DNA of 47,697 nucleotides from Nitrospirota bacterium (GCA_016208905.1 JACQXG010000005.1:1-47697); one strand, 5' to 3'. Counted from the stretch's first letter, positions 24,701 to 34,489 are shown. Made by a program: numbers and translations. The notes: generated by a model not told the origin, from the letters alone.

Positions 24701-26326
24701 TTACTGTCTCTTTTTCAAAGAATAGATCTTCAGTCCCTGTATTTCGCCGCCCGTTAATTCTTTGTATTGAGATAAAAATTGAGGCGCGCTGTCTGCTTCG
24801 CCCCAGAAAAAATAGTAATCAATGTTATACCTCTTTAATTCATTCTCAAGGTCCTCATCGCTGATATTTTCCCTGGCCTGGCCGTAATATCTGCTTTTCA
24901 GCCAATACGCCAGGCGGAACGTCTGATGCCATGAATCGTGTATTGAGGCATGCACCTTTTGCCTGTTGGATGCAAGGTTCCCCCTTATATCATATCGCCT
25001 GTTTAATTCTGCTCCGAGACTATGCATTTCCCTGTTAAGATTATTTTTGCCTATTTCAATAGAGGATTTTACAGGAATTATAATGAAAGAAAGCATGAAA
25101 AATACCGTTAATATGTTTTTCAAAATGTTCTTTTTGAAAAACTCTCTTTGAAATAATTCATGAAGCGCCTTGCCGCCCATAAGCAAAAGCAGTATATTGA
25201 CAATCCACAAATACCTCGCCTCAAAATGAAATGGGGAGTATCCTCCGGTGTATAAGAGGATGGTCAACAACGGATATAACAGGTCACGGTGTAAAAACAG
25301 TTTATGAAAAGGTTGATAAAAGATCAGTAGTATATAAATGATGACAATAGCGATTGAAAGCCTGGAATAAGACTCATATATCCGGATACCTTCAAAGATA
25401 TTTTCCGTGAGGTTCTCCATGAAATGCTGCAATGCGCTTCGTGACTCAAGCGGACTCCAGGTCTTTTTTCTTGCGTAACTGGGGTCCTCGTATATAACAA
25501 ATGCCGTCTCATTCGGCGGTTCAAAATATCCTTCAAAAAATATAGGGTCCCCCTTTTCCAGGGTCCCATGCTCTGATTCCGGGCCCAGTGACGCAAAGAC
25601 ACCCCTCCCCATATTTGAAAATGTAAGACGGCCGTACTTGTTGCTGATTAACGCAATCCAGATGCCGCTCAAAAGTGAAAACATTACAAAACCGGCCAGT
25701 GCATTTCTCAGCACATTCTTCCTGTGCTCTTTTGCTGTGCTCCTGAGGTAATGGCAGGCATTGATTAATGAAAAATGGGCAATAAAAAAAGGCAATCCGA
25801 AAGGTTTGGAAAAATATGCAAATGCGCCCAGCACTCCGCATGATACGGCATTGACCAATTTTTCAGGATAGTCTTCCCTGAATATGATATTAAGATAGTA
25901 CACAAGCACGCAAAGAAGCAGATAATCCATCGGCTGTATTAATGAAATAAACAGAAGTATCGGGACCAGCGAGAGTAAAATTACAATTCTGATATTCTCG
26001 CTTATTTCAAACCTGTAGGATAATCTCCATACTCCAACTATCGTTAACAACCCGAATATCAGATTCAGGGCATTGATTGCAAATAAATGACTCAAACCGA
26101 GATACAGGAAAGGGACCAACAGCCATGAGAGGAACGGCCCCCAGTAGCCATTGACGGCATTGCCGAAATCCCCTCTTAAATATTTTTCCGCAATGCTTAA
26201 ATATAAAGTGGCGTCACCGGTCAATCTTTCGTAGTGATAAGTGGTAACAATTAATGTGGAATATATTATGAGGGCAATGATGAGTGTGATTGAACTCGAA
26301 GAGTATTTACGGATGTTATCACTCAT
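24701..26326 (-). CDS. Multi-pass membrane glycosyltransferase-like protein (GT-C fold)
   Basis: 541 residues with about eleven hydrophobic segments. After the first segment comes ERLTGDATLYLSIAEKYLRG, with the acidic residues of the first periplasmic loop typical of GT-C/ArnT-PMT-like enzymes that use lipid-linked sugars. The C-terminal 100 residues are soluble. Donor and acceptor are unknown, and I cannot name a subfamily. Confidence 0.6.
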   Translation of the reverse strand: MSDNIRKYSSSSITLIIALIIYSTLIVTTYHYERLTGDATLYLSIAEKYLRGDFGNAVNGYWGPFLSWLLVPFLYLGLSHLFAINALNLIFGLLTIVGVWRLSYRFEISENIRIVILLSLVPILLFISLIQPMDYLLLCVLVYYLNIIFREDYPEKLVNAVSCGVLGAFAYFSKPFGLPFFIAHFSLINACHYLRSTAKEHRKNVLRNALAGFVMFSLLSGIWIALISNKYGRLTFSNMGRGVFASLGPESEHGTLEKGDPIFFEGYFEPPNETAFVIYEDPSYARKKTWSPLESRSALQHFMENLTENIFEGIRIYESYSRLSIAIVIIYILLIFYQPFHKLFLHRDLLYPLLTILLYTGGYSPFHFEARYLWIVNILLLLMGGKALHELFQREFFKKNILKNILTVFFMLSFIIIPVKSSIEIGKNNLNREMHSLGAELNRRYDIRGNLASNRQKVHASIHDSWHQTFRLAYWLKSRYYGQARENISDEDLENELKRYNIDYYFFWGEADSAPQFLSQYKELTGGEIQGLKIYSLKKRQ

Positions 26327-26408
26327 TCCTGTACTTCCAGCAGCTGCCAGTCAGCATAACCGTCTTTTCTTTCATCAAGCCTTGCGCATTTTAATACTAA
26401 TTTAGTCA

Positions 26409-26437
26409 GCAGGGGCGGCCCGCCGGGTCGCCACTAC
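26409..26437. repeat. Palindromic element at the end of the UGA-containing gene
   Basis: GCAGGGGCGGCCCG and CGGGTCGCCACTAC arms. Same general family as the palindromes inside the ATPase gene; it reaches the final stop codon of the gene at 26434-27189. Confidence 0.55.
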
Positions 26438-27189
26438 TGGACTGTCACCTTCATCTTGTCCACACCCGTGTTGCCGGTTTGAGCATCATACGCATAGATT
26501 ATAATCTCATATTGACCTTTTTTCTTCACCAGAGCCTCTCCCTGAAACATGCTTGGACCTGCAAAGTTCATTGCAACGGAATCAACAATTTTGCCTTCAT
26601 ACTTAACAAGCGCCTTGATTTCATATTTCGAGGAATCCCATAACCCGCCCGGGGTCAAGTGGCATCCTCATATCATCGCTATTTGCGCATTTATGGGGAC
26701 CGCAGCGCTGCTGCCGCCCAGTTTAACTTCTTCAGGGGCCTTTGCAATAACAGAGAAACCTGGCACTTCGATAATGACACCTTCTCCGATAATATCCTTG
26801 CCGGGAATCAGCCACATCTGCGTTGAGCTCTTTATCATATTTGTCTTGTCTATATAAGGGGCTTCAACATCAATGGTCACTAACCTTGGTTCGGCAATGT
26901 CGATGGATGTCTCAAACATGGCGGCCCCATCCGCTATCTTCCCAAACCTTGTCTTGGTCTCAGACATGATTTTGTTTGTGTCTCCCGTATCTCCGGCTGT
27001 TAAGCCCTCGGCAAGGACTTTGCCCGTTTCGCTGTCTTTGACAACAACGTGAGCTCCTCCCATCTTCGTTCCAACAAACTTCGCGTCCTTTGACTTTGCC
27101 CTGATAACGAGCTTTGTCTGGACTGCTTCGGAAATACCAAAGGACAGGATGCCCGTTATAAGTATCCCGAATAAAAGTACCCTTCTCAT
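26434..27189 (-). CDS. Exported protein with in-frame UGA: candidate selenoprotein
   Basis: One reading frame of 252 codons interrupted only by UGA at codon 174 (26668-26670). A signal peptide (MRRVLLFGILITGILSFGIS, then EA) precedes a beta-rich domain (LVIRAKSKDAKFVGTKMGGA, LIPGKDIIGEGVIIEVPGF). Around the UGA the product reads QIAMI-U-GCHLTPGGLWD, then 60 more residues (VKYEGKIVDSVAMNFAGPS, YEIIIYAYDAQTGNTG) with normal codon use, so the downstream part is clearly coding. A U-G-C motif next to His would suit a redox or metal site, with U replacing Cys. A SECIS-like hairpin begins right after the UGA. The alternative is a nonsense mutation of a Cys codon or a sequence error. AGGAGG precedes the ATG. 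I do not recognise the family with certainty. Confidence 0.65.
26632..26667 (-). promoter_or_regulatory. Candidate bacterial SECIS hairpin
   Basis: In the 36 bases after the UGA the mRNA can form an upper stem UGACCC/GGGUUA with apical loop CGGGC, and a lower stem from GGA, U and CCA with UGG, A and UCC. The loop begins 17 bases after the UGA and has G as its second base, matching the published rules for bacterial SECIS (loop 16-37 bases from UGA, G in the first two loop bases). Confidence 0.5.
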
Positions 27190-27335
27190 ATCTTTCCTCC
27201 TCTAATAAAATATTAAAATAATGCAGAACGGTTTATTCGCCTGCTCATTCAATAGAGAGTTTATCAATATTCCCGTCAGGATTCAATTAATTTCTTGAAG
27301 AATAATGAGAGATTAATATATTATTTAAAAATCTT

Positions 27336-28640
27336 ATGTATAACCTCGTAAGCTTTGCCGGAATATTTATCTTGATGGCCTTTGCATGGATGCTGTCAGC
27401 TGACAGGAAGGTCATCAACTGGCGCGTTATTATCTGGGGAACGGTCATACAACTGATTTTTGCGCTTTTCATATTCGTAGTGCCTGCCGGGTCGAAAATA
27501 TTTCTGTTTATCAACGATGCACTTGTGAAAGTGATAGACGTCGCAGGCGCGGGCACAAGGTTCATCTTCGGCAGGCTTGCGCTTCCCCCCGGGGCAAAAG
27601 ATGAATGGGGCGGGGAATCGCTGGGTTTCATTTTCGCGTTTCAGGCGCTGCCGACAATCATATTCTTTTCTAGCCTGATGGGTATCCTCTATTACGTGGG
27701 ATTCATGCCGTGGCTCATCGGTATATTTGCAAAGACATTTACGCGGCTGATGAGAATCAGCGGCGCCGAGTCTTTATGCGCTGCAAGCGAGATCTTCGTA
27801 GGCATCGAATCATCTACGGCAATCCGCCCGTATCTTGAAAAGATGACCCTCTCCGAATTCTGCACTGTCCTCACAGCAGGAATGGCGACTGTAGCGTCAA
27901 GCATATTGGCAATCTATATCCTGATCCTTCAAAAACAGTTCCCGACTATAGCAGGCCATTTGGTGTCGGCCTCATTCCTGACCGCCCCTGCCGCAATCGT
28001 AATGTCAAAAATCCTCTTACCCGAAACAGGACAGCCTGAGACCCTGGGACTTCATGTCAAACCTTACCAGGAAAAGGAATCCTCATTTATCGAGGCTTCT
28101 ATAAACGGGGCAACTGCCGGAACAAAATTAGCTGTCGGAGTCGTGACCCTGCTTGTTGCTTTCCTCGGGCTCGTGGCGCTTGCAGATTTTATCTTTGCCG
28201 GGGCGGGAGCAAAGTTGAACGGCATGCTGGGACTCAGCATGGACTGGTCATTAAAAAGCCTTCTCGGGTACATATTCTATCCTTTCACTCTTATTATCGG
28301 CGTACCTCCGTCTGACGCCTTTGAAATATCAGGACTGATTGGAGAAAGGGTCATTCTCACGGAAACGAAGTCATACATGGACCTTGCCGTGCTCATTGAA
28401 AAAGGCACTCTGCATGACCCGCGCTCTGCATTCCTTGCCATATACGCGCTCTGCGGGTTCGCTCATTTTGCATCGCTTGCGATATTCGTCGGAGGGGTGT
28501 CGGCCCTTGTCCCTTCCCGGACAGCAGACCTGTCGAAGGTTGGTCCCCGCGCGCTCCTGGCGGCAACCCTGGCAACGCTCATGGCAGCGGCGGTTGCAGG
28601 TACATTCTTTTCAGGCAGTTCTATATTGTTAGGGAAATAA
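27336..28640 (+). CDS. Concentrative nucleoside transporter (CNT/NupC family)
   Basis: 434 residues, largely hydrophobic, with CNT hallmarks: GFIFAFQALPTIIFFSSLMG, GIESSTAIRPYL, the GAATAGT-like NGATAGTKLAVGV and the PPSDAFEISGLIG region near the end. Imports nucleosides with H+ or Na+. Ends one base before the GTG of the next gene, so the two are probably cotranscribed although their functions differ. Confidence 0.9.
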   Translation: MYNLVSFAGIFILMAFAWMLSADRKVINWRVIIWGTVIQLIFALFIFVVPAGSKIFLFINDALVKVIDVAGAGTRFIFGRLALPPGAKDEWGGESLGFIFAFQALPTIIFFSSLMGILYYVGFMPWLIGIFAKTFTRLMRISGAESLCAASEIFVGIESSTAIRPYLEKMTLSEFCTVLTAGMATVASSILAIYILILQKQFPTIAGHLVSASFLTAPAAIVMSKILLPETGQPETLGLHVKPYQEKESSFIEASINGATAGTKLAVGVVTLLVAFLGLVALADFIFAGAGAKLNGMLGLSMDWSLKSLLGYIFYPFTLIIGVPPSDAFEISGLIGERVILTETKSYMDLAVLIEKGTLHDPRSAFLAIYALCGFAHFASLAIFVGGVSALVPSRTADLSKVGPRALLAATLATLMAAAVAGTFFSGSSILLGK

Positions 28641-28641
28641 C

Positions 28642-29823
28642 GTGTCTGAACCAACCAGATATGATGTCATCATAGCAGGCGCAGGCCCTGCCGGGTCCAC
28701 CGCCGGATACCTTTTGAGCAAAGCCGGCCTCAAGGTATTAATAATCGACAAGAGCGCCTTCCCGAGAAAAAAGTTATGCGCCGGTCTCATAACATACAAG
28801 ACCATCAAACTCCTGGAACGGGTGTTCGGTGAAACAGTCGCTTCCCTTAAAGAAAAGGACCTGATAAATTACGAATCCAACTGCTACGAAGTCTATTGCA
28901 GGGACAAGCTCATTACGCGCAGGAATATCGCAATCCCTTTTAGGTTTATAGACCGGGACAAGTATGATCACTTTTTTTTAAAAAAGGCTGTTGATGCGGG
29001 AGCTGATCTCATTGAAGGTGATGGTGTTAGGTCTCTTGATGTCCTGAAAAGTATGATTACTACGAAGTCAGGACGCAAGTTTTCAGCAGATGTCATCATC
29101 GGCGCCGACGGGGTCAACAGCCGTATCAGGCGGAGCTTTCTTGTGGACTTGTTCGGGAGAGACGACTGGAGCGGGAACCTGGCCTCTGCCCACGAAATTT
29201 TTCTAAGCAGGGAGTCAGTGAAAAAGCAGATCAACCACCCTATGCTTTTCTTTGGTTACACGGAATATGGGTACGCATGGATATTCCCCAACAGGGAGAG
29301 GCTGAAAGTCGGCATCTGCGCGCTGAATAGAAAAAATAAAAGAAAAGATACCCTCACTGCCTTTGCTCATTTTCTGTCGGAGATGGGTTTCCAGTATGCG
29401 CTGGAAGAAAAGGTAAACAGCTACGCCCTGCCATATGGCAGCTACCTCCCTTCTCCCATATTCAGAAATGTTATGCTCGTCGGAGACGCCGCAGGTTTTG
29501 CAGACCCTCTGTTTGGGGAAGGTATTTATTACGCGCAGAGAAGCGCTGAACTGGCTTCGCAAGCGGTTATTGAAGTTATGAATGACAGCAACAGCATTGA
29601 GAAATTCCATGATACGCTGGCAAATGCTTATATAAAATTACTGAAGGAACATATATTCACGGAACTTGAATATGCAGGCAAGATAAGGGACGTAGTGTTT
29701 GCCCGCCTGAATAATTTCAGGTATCTGCCGTTAAAAATACTTATGGGACTTCTGGGAGATAAACCGGCAGAGACAGTGCATGGGACCAGGTCTTATAAAT
29801 GGATGAAGAAAAGGGCGGGATGA
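28642..29823 (+). CDS. Geranylgeranyl-reductase-family FAD protein
   Basis: 393 residues with GTG start. N-terminal FAD-binding GAGPAGSTAGYLLSKAGL, KKLCAGLIT (the conserved CxG motif of the family), and a second flavin contact LVGDAAGFADPLFGEGI near residue 280. Such enzymes saturate double bonds of isoprenoid chains in lipids or quinones. The product is uncertain: quinone or hopanoid/carotenoid-like substrates are possible. The final codons and TGA stop lie in a palindromic element (29812-29833). Confidence 0.85.
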   Translation: MSEPTRYDVIIAGAGPAGSTAGYLLSKAGLKVLIIDKSAFPRKKLCAGLITYKTIKLLERVFGETVASLKEKDLINYESNCYEVYCRDKLITRRNIAIPFRFIDRDKYDHFFLKKAVDAGADLIEGDGVRSLDVLKSMITTKSGRKFSADVIIGADGVNSRIRRSFLVDLFGRDDWSGNLASAHEIFLSRESVKKQINHPMLFFGYTEYGYAWIFPNRERLKVGICALNRKNKRKDTLTAFAHFLSEMGFQYALEEKVNSYALPYGSYLPSPIFRNVMLVGDAAGFADPLFGEGIYYAQRSAELASQAVIEVMNDSNSIEKFHDTLANAYIKLLKEHIFTELEYAGKIRDVVFARLNNFRYLPLKILMGLLGDKPAETVHGTRSYKWMKKRAG

Positions 29824-29833
29824 CCCCGCCCCT
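29812..29833. repeat. Palindromic element between convergent genes
   Basis: AGGGCGGG and CCCGCCCCT-type arms around ATGAC, related to the element at 4399. It contains the stop of the flavoprotein gene and is followed by T-rich sequence on the plus strand, so it may serve as the terminator. Confidence 0.65.
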
Positions 29834-29848
29834 GCGGTTTTTATATTT

Positions 29849-31498
29849 TCATTTCCCTTTCATCTTCTGTCTTCTCACTTCATCTTTTATGCGGCTGATG
29901 TGGCCCCTGCCTAATCCCTTAACTTCGCAGCCGAGTTCAAAGTACCTGCGGATCTTTTCGTCATCAAGTATTCCGAAACAGTCTATGATCGCGCACGAGT
30001 TACCGACCATATTAACCACCTTGTCCGGATCGAGGTCCATGTATTGCTGATGACGGACGGCAAAGATAACGGCATCAGCGCCCTTGAATGCCTTTTTCAG
30101 ATCAGTCTCCATATTCAGGTTGGACAGCTTCCCCTGGTTGCGAAAGAACCTTTGCAGACTATGTCCTGCGCCCGGATATGTGTCCTGCTGCTCGAACTCC
30201 CACCAGTGCGCCAGGTAGGGATCATGCGCCCGTAATTCAGCGCCCATTTCCGTAAGTTTTCTGACAATCAATTCAGAACCGCTGTACCGCGTATCACCTA
30301 CATCTTCCCTGTATGAAGCGCCGAGGAGGAGTATTTCCGCTGCTGCTATGGGCCTGCTCATGTTCCTCAGGGCGTCCCTGGTAAGCTGTCCGACATGCAG
30401 TGAACGCGTATCATTAATATTAATGGCAAGCGGTGTGATCTTGAAGATATCATCTTCAAAACCGTGTATATGTTTATAGGCCCATACACCCAGACCCCCG
30501 TCTTTCGGCAGGCAGTATCCGCCGATGCCCGGGCCGGGAAACATAATGTTGCTGTGTGTGGGACGCACCTTAATCGCCTTGATGACCTTCATCAGGTCCA
30601 CACCATTGCGTTCCGCAAAGAGGCTCCATTCATCAAGAAAGGCGAGGATAGTCGCGCGGTAACTGTTTTCAACGATCTTCGCGGTTTCCGACTCGATCGG
30701 CTTATCAAGGACCGTGAGAGGGTAATCTTTTGTATTCAATATATCATTGAGGAACTTAACGACCCTCTCCCGCGCCTTCTTGTTTATCCCGCTGCATACA
30801 CGCCAGAAATCCCTGATGCTTGCCACATAATCTTTCCCGGGCATTACCCTTTCAAAACTGTGGGCGAGCAGCGGGTCTGATTTTATTCCCCGCTTCTCAA
30901 AGATTTTTTTCATGATAGGATACGCAATTTGTTCAGTAGTTCCAGGGGCAACGGTAGTTTCTATAAGGACAAGGGCGTTTGGAGAAATGTATTCAGCCAT
31001 TATCGCAAGAGACTGTTCAAGGGGGCTGATCTCAGCATGTCCGTCACGGACGTTGCCGAGAGCGTTCTTATGATAATCGCATTGAATATCTACAACAACA
31101 ACATCGGCAAGCGACAGGACATCATAAGTAAATGTCGCGATGAGATTTTTTTTCTCAAGCACACACCTTTTTATCATCGCGGCGAGTTCTTTGTCTTCAG
31201 AGATGACAGGGGAAACCCCTCTGTTAAGTATGGGGATTTTCCAGTAACTTCTCGCGCTGGGCCTCTGCATGCCGATTACAAATTTGTTCGGGTCGCCCTT
31301 TTTGTCAACAGCATCCGCGACAACCGCTGCCATGGCGGCCCCCACAAATCCCACTCCCATGACAACCACGATCTCGCGGCCCGTTTTTTTCTGTTTGGCT
31401 ATCTCTTTTTTAAGCTTATCAAATTCTTTTTTGTAATCTTCTTTTGAGGGCAATCGAAACTTCTCACCATCAGGACTTACTGAATATTCAATGCTCAT
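29849..31498 (-). CDS. Nucleotide-sugar dehydrogenase (UDP-glucose/GDP-mannose DH family)
   Basis: 549 residues, about 100 longer than usual. A charged 40-residue N-terminal extension precedes the NAD-binding VMGVGFVGAAMAAVV. The catalytic motif is GIGGYCLPKD, with the cysteine that forms the thioester; the C-terminal UDP-binding domain has LLGASYREDVGDTRYSGS. Oxidises a nucleotide sugar to its uronic acid for cell-surface polysaccharide. The inserted segments (QRPSARSYWKIPILNRG) suggest an unusual subfamily. Stands alone. Confidence 0.88.
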   Translation of the reverse strand: MSIEYSVSPDGEKFRLPSKEDYKKEFDKLKKEIAKQKKTGREIVVVMGVGFVGAAMAAVVADAVDKKGDPNKFVIGMQRPSARSYWKIPILNRGVSPVISEDKELAAMIKRCVLEKKNLIATFTYDVLSLADVVVVDIQCDYHKNALGNVRDGHAEISPLEQSLAIMAEYISPNALVLIETTVAPGTTEQIAYPIMKKIFEKRGIKSDPLLAHSFERVMPGKDYVASIRDFWRVCSGINKKARERVVKFLNDILNTKDYPLTVLDKPIESETAKIVENSYRATILAFLDEWSLFAERNGVDLMKVIKAIKVRPTHSNIMFPGPGIGGYCLPKDGGLGVWAYKHIHGFEDDIFKITPLAININDTRSLHVGQLTRDALRNMSRPIAAAEILLLGASYREDVGDTRYSGSELIVRKLTEMGAELRAHDPYLAHWWEFEQQDTYPGAGHSLQRFFRNQGKLSNLNMETDLKKAFKGADAVIFAVRHQQYMDLDPDKVVNMVGNSCAIIDCFGILDDEKIRRYFELGCEVKGLGRGHISRIKDEVRRQKMKGK

Positions 31499-31716
31499 TT
31501 AATGATCTCCTTTTTATATGCCGCCTTCATCATTTGACCCGGATAATGCATTTTAAATAATGCAGATGTTGGAAAATAAATTAATTGCCGATACATTAGA
31601 CGCAATTTTCATTAATCGGTGTGTACACACTTTAATTCAAAGCTTCATGCATAATTTCTATTATATTCATCGAGTTAATTAATTTTTTTTCAATGTCTGC
31701 ATTATTTGGGCATATC

Positions 31717-31920
31717 TTATTGTATAACTTCATAACCTGCAACCTGTATGGCGCGGACAATTCTGTCCTTGTTTGTTTTTGAGTCATCGTAAACTACTTT
31801 CGCTGATCCGATAGCAACGTCCGAAGAACTTACGCCACTAACGCCGTCCACTGCTTTCTTTACATGCATGACGCAATGCTGACAACTCATGCCTTCAATT
31901 TTCAATGTAATCTCCGCCAT
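31717..31920 (-). CDS. HMA-domain copper chaperone-like protein
   Basis: 67 residues forming one heavy-metal-associated domain with GMSCQHC, the two-cysteine metal site, and the closing AIQVAGYEVI. Like CopZ it would carry Cu+ in the cytoplasm, plausibly linked to oxidase copper supply or copper export, but no copper ATPase is in the window. The gene stands alone. Confidence 0.9.
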   Translation of the reverse strand: MAEITLKIEGMSCQHCVMHVKKAVDGVSGVSSSDVAIGSAKVVYDDSKTNKDRIVRAIQVAGYEVIQ

Positions 31921-32036
31921 AATTCGCCTCCATGAATATTTTGTATGTGTAATATATCATTCTTAAGGGCCATATCTCCAGAAGAAAGTTAATCCCTGTT
32001 TGTGCTCCGGTTGTCCGTTATCTTTATAAATACCTT

Positions 32037-32064
32037 TTGCAACCTGTACTGTTTATGTTATATT
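32037..32064 (+). promoter_or_regulatory. Candidate argD promoter giving a leaderless mRNA
   Basis: TTGCAA (32037-32042), 16-base spacer, TATATT (32059-32064). Initiation 7-9 bases later would coincide with the argD ATG at 32073, and no Shine-Dalgarno is present. Confidence 0.5.
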
Positions 32065-32072
32065 TCTAATCT

Positions 32073-33263
32073 ATGGACACAAAATATCTTGATGAGTCAA
32101 AAAAATATTTGATGAATACTTATAACCGGTTCCCAATTGTCCTGAGGAAAGGGAGGGGAATGAAGGTTTGGAGTTCCGATGGAAAAGAATATCTCGATTT
32201 TGTCGGAGGCATAGCGGTAAACTGCCTGGGACACTGTCATCCCAAGGTTGTTATCGCAGTGCAAAAACAGGCGCAGAGGCTTATCCACGTCTCAAACTTA
32301 TACCACATTGAGCCGCAGATCAAGCTGGCCCGTTTATTAGTAGAGCTTTCCTTTGCCGACAAGGTTTTTTTCTGTAATTCAGGGACAGAGGCAATTGAAG
32401 GCGCCATCAAGCTCGCGCGAAAATATGCAAAGGACCATTCTCCACACAATAAATTTGAAATTATTACAGCGTACGGCTCTTTTCACGGAAGGACCATGGG
32501 GGCTTTAAGCGCTACGGGACAGGAAAAGATTCAAAAGGGATTTGAGCCGTTGCTTCCCGGTTTCAGGCATGTCCCGTTTAATGATATTGAAGCTCTCAGA
32601 AAGGCTGTTACGGACAATACATGCGCTGTACTGCTTGAACCGATTCAGGGAGAAGGGGGCGTAAGGATGCCTTCCAATGATTATTTTGATCAAGTCCGTA
32701 AAATATGTGATGAACATAAGCTGCTCCTTATCCTTGATGAAATCCAGACAGGTATGGGAAGGACCGGAAAGTTTTTTGCGTACGAACATTTCAATATTAA
32801 ACCTGATATAATTACTCTTGCAAAAGGGCTTGGAGGAGGAGTCGCTATAGGCGCAGTACTTGCAAAGGATTCGGTGGCTGCTTCATTTCAGCACGGGACG
32901 CATGCTTCAACCTTTGGCGGAAATCCTCTCGCGTGCGCAGCGGCGGAAGCAACGATAGAGACTCTGCTGGAAGATGGGTTCATACTGGACAGCTGCCGCC
33001 GGATGGGGGAGTATTTTATCACCAGGCTAGAAAAACTGAAAAAAGACTACCCGTCCACTATAATCGAGACGAGGGGTTTGGGGCTTTTAATCGGTATGGA
33101 ATTAACTCAGGCCGGCAGTCCGATTGTTGAGGCCTGTGCCAAGCGGGGGATACTTATAAACTGTACAAGCGGTAACGTGCTGCGGTTTACGCCTCCTCTC
33201 ATTGTAGTTGAAAAGGAAATTGACGATCTTATAGATGTTCTTGAGGACATTTTTGAAAAGTAG
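32073..33263 (+). CDS. argD: Acetylornithine aminotransferase
   Basis: 396 residues, class III PLP aminotransferase with the ArgD pattern GGIAVNCLGHCHP, CNSGTEAIEGAIKLAR, LLLILDEIQTGMGRTG and the PLP-lysine in ITLAKGLGGG. It converts N-acetylglutamate semialdehyde to N-acetylornithine. argF follows 40 bases downstream, so two consecutive arginine steps are grouped. The start has no ribosome site, see the leaderless promoter. Confidence 0.94.
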   Translation: MDTKYLDESKKYLMNTYNRFPIVLRKGRGMKVWSSDGKEYLDFVGGIAVNCLGHCHPKVVIAVQKQAQRLIHVSNLYHIEPQIKLARLLVELSFADKVFFCNSGTEAIEGAIKLARKYAKDHSPHNKFEIITAYGSFHGRTMGALSATGQEKIQKGFEPLLPGFRHVPFNDIEALRKAVTDNTCAVLLEPIQGEGGVRMPSNDYFDQVRKICDEHKLLLILDEIQTGMGRTGKFFAYEHFNIKPDIITLAKGLGGGVAIGAVLAKDSVAASFQHGTHASTFGGNPLACAAAEATIETLLEDGFILDSCRRMGEYFITRLEKLKKDYPSTIIETRGLGLLIGMELTQAGSPIVEACAKRGILINCTSGNVLRFTPPLIVVEKEIDDLIDVLEDIFEK

Positions 33264-33302
33264 CCATAACAAACCAAATACCGGCAAGCTGGATTAAAAT
33301 AC

Positions 33303-34205
33303 ATGAAAAAAGATTTTCTCACATTAATGGACTTATCGTCAGAAGAATTGACGGCCCTTCTTGAGAGGGCCGCTGAATTAAAATCAGGCAGGGACAGCTC
33401 AGCCTGTCCTCTCATAGGAAAAAGTATAGGCCTTCTGTTTGACAAAACTTCAACGAGGACGCGGATATCTTTCCAGACCGGAATTTATCAGCTCGGGGCG
33501 CAGGCCATATACATCAATACAAAGGACATGCAGCTCGGCAGGGGAGAAACGATTGAAGATACCGCCAGGGTACTTGCAAGATACCTCCACGGAATTGTAA
33601 TCAGGACTTATGCGCACAGCACTATTGAAAAGCTCGCCGGGAACGCGGACATACCTGTAATAAACGGCCTCACGGACGTGCACCATCCCTGTCAGGCCCT
33701 GGCCGATATGTTGACGGTAAAGGAGAAAAAAGGACAGCTCAAAGACATACGGATGGCTTATATCGGTGACGGCAATAATGTTGCCAACTCATTAATAGAG
33801 GCCGCTCAATTGACCGGGATAGACCTGGTCGTCGCTTGCCCCCAGGGATATGAACCCGATAGAAAAATATATGAAAAGGCCCTGTCTGAAGGCTCTAAGG
33901 TGAAAGTCATAACCAATCCGCAGGAGGCCGCAAAGGGAGCTGATGTGCTTTACACGGACACATGGATAAGCATGGGACAGGAGAGAGAAGTTGAGCGAAG
34001 GAAGAAGACCTTTAAGGAATATCAGATAAATTCTCATCTGCTGTCACTTGCAAAACCCGATGCAATTGTAATGCACTGCCTGCCCGCTCACAGGGGGGAA
34101 GAGATCACCAACGAGGTCATAGACTCGCCGCAGAGCGTTGTAATCGACCAGGCTGAAAACAGGCTCCATACACAGAAGGCTTTGCTTGAGAGGCTGATTA
34201 AGTAA
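33303..34205 (+). CDS. argF: Ornithine carbamoyltransferase
   Basis: 300 residues with carbamoyl-phosphate loop STRTR, ornithine-binding DVHHPCQ and MHCLPAHRG. Makes citrulline from ornithine and carbamoyl phosphate. In an operon with argD. Confidence 0.95.
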   Translation: MKKDFLTLMDLSSEELTALLERAAELKSGRDSSACPLIGKSIGLLFDKTSTRTRISFQTGIYQLGAQAIYINTKDMQLGRGETIEDTARVLARYLHGIVIRTYAHSTIEKLAGNADIPVINGLTDVHHPCQALADMLTVKEKKGQLKDIRMAYIGDGNNVANSLIEAAQLTGIDLVVACPQGYEPDRKIYEKALSEGSKVKVITNPQEAAKGADVLYTDTWISMGQEREVERRKKTFKEYQINSHLLSLAKPDAIVMHCLPAHRGEEITNEVIDSPQSVVIDQAENRLHTQKALLERLIK

Positions 34206-34267
34206 AGAACTGAGGAAAGTAACAGCGCCTTCTATGATGCCGATCTTTTCGGTCCTGAAATCAGTGC

Positions 34268-34489
34268 TTAATTTTGAATCAGCAACGTTTCAGAGGACAT
34301 CTTGTATTCATCCTCAAATCTTGCGATCTGCTTATCTGTCTTTTGAAGGCCCAGTTCAAGCCGCTTTAATTCCGCTTCGATGGCATCCTTGATGATATCC
34401 ATCGAGATGTTCTTGGGGCTGTGAAATTGGTCCCAGTTTCTGGCTTCCGCGAAGTTGCGGAGTTTTTGCCGGATGCCGGGGAGATTCAT
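34268..34489 (-). pseudogene. Chimeric remnant: MazG start joined to a small helical protein
   Basis: A 73-codon frame. The first 30 residues (GIRQKLRNFAEARNWDQFHS then PKNISM) match the very beginning of MazG-like nucleotide pyrophosphohydrolases, but the acidic metal-binding helices that should follow are missing. Instead come about 40 residues (IEAELKRLELGLQKTDKQIA and RFEDEYKMSSETL) that look like the N-terminus of an antitoxin-like small protein. No ribosome site. Probably the product of successive deletions downstream of the restriction gene. Confidence 0.55.

Noticed and set aside
27190-27335. Purine riboswitch before the nucleoside transporter
   Set aside because: The leader is AT-rich and lacks the three-stem purine core.
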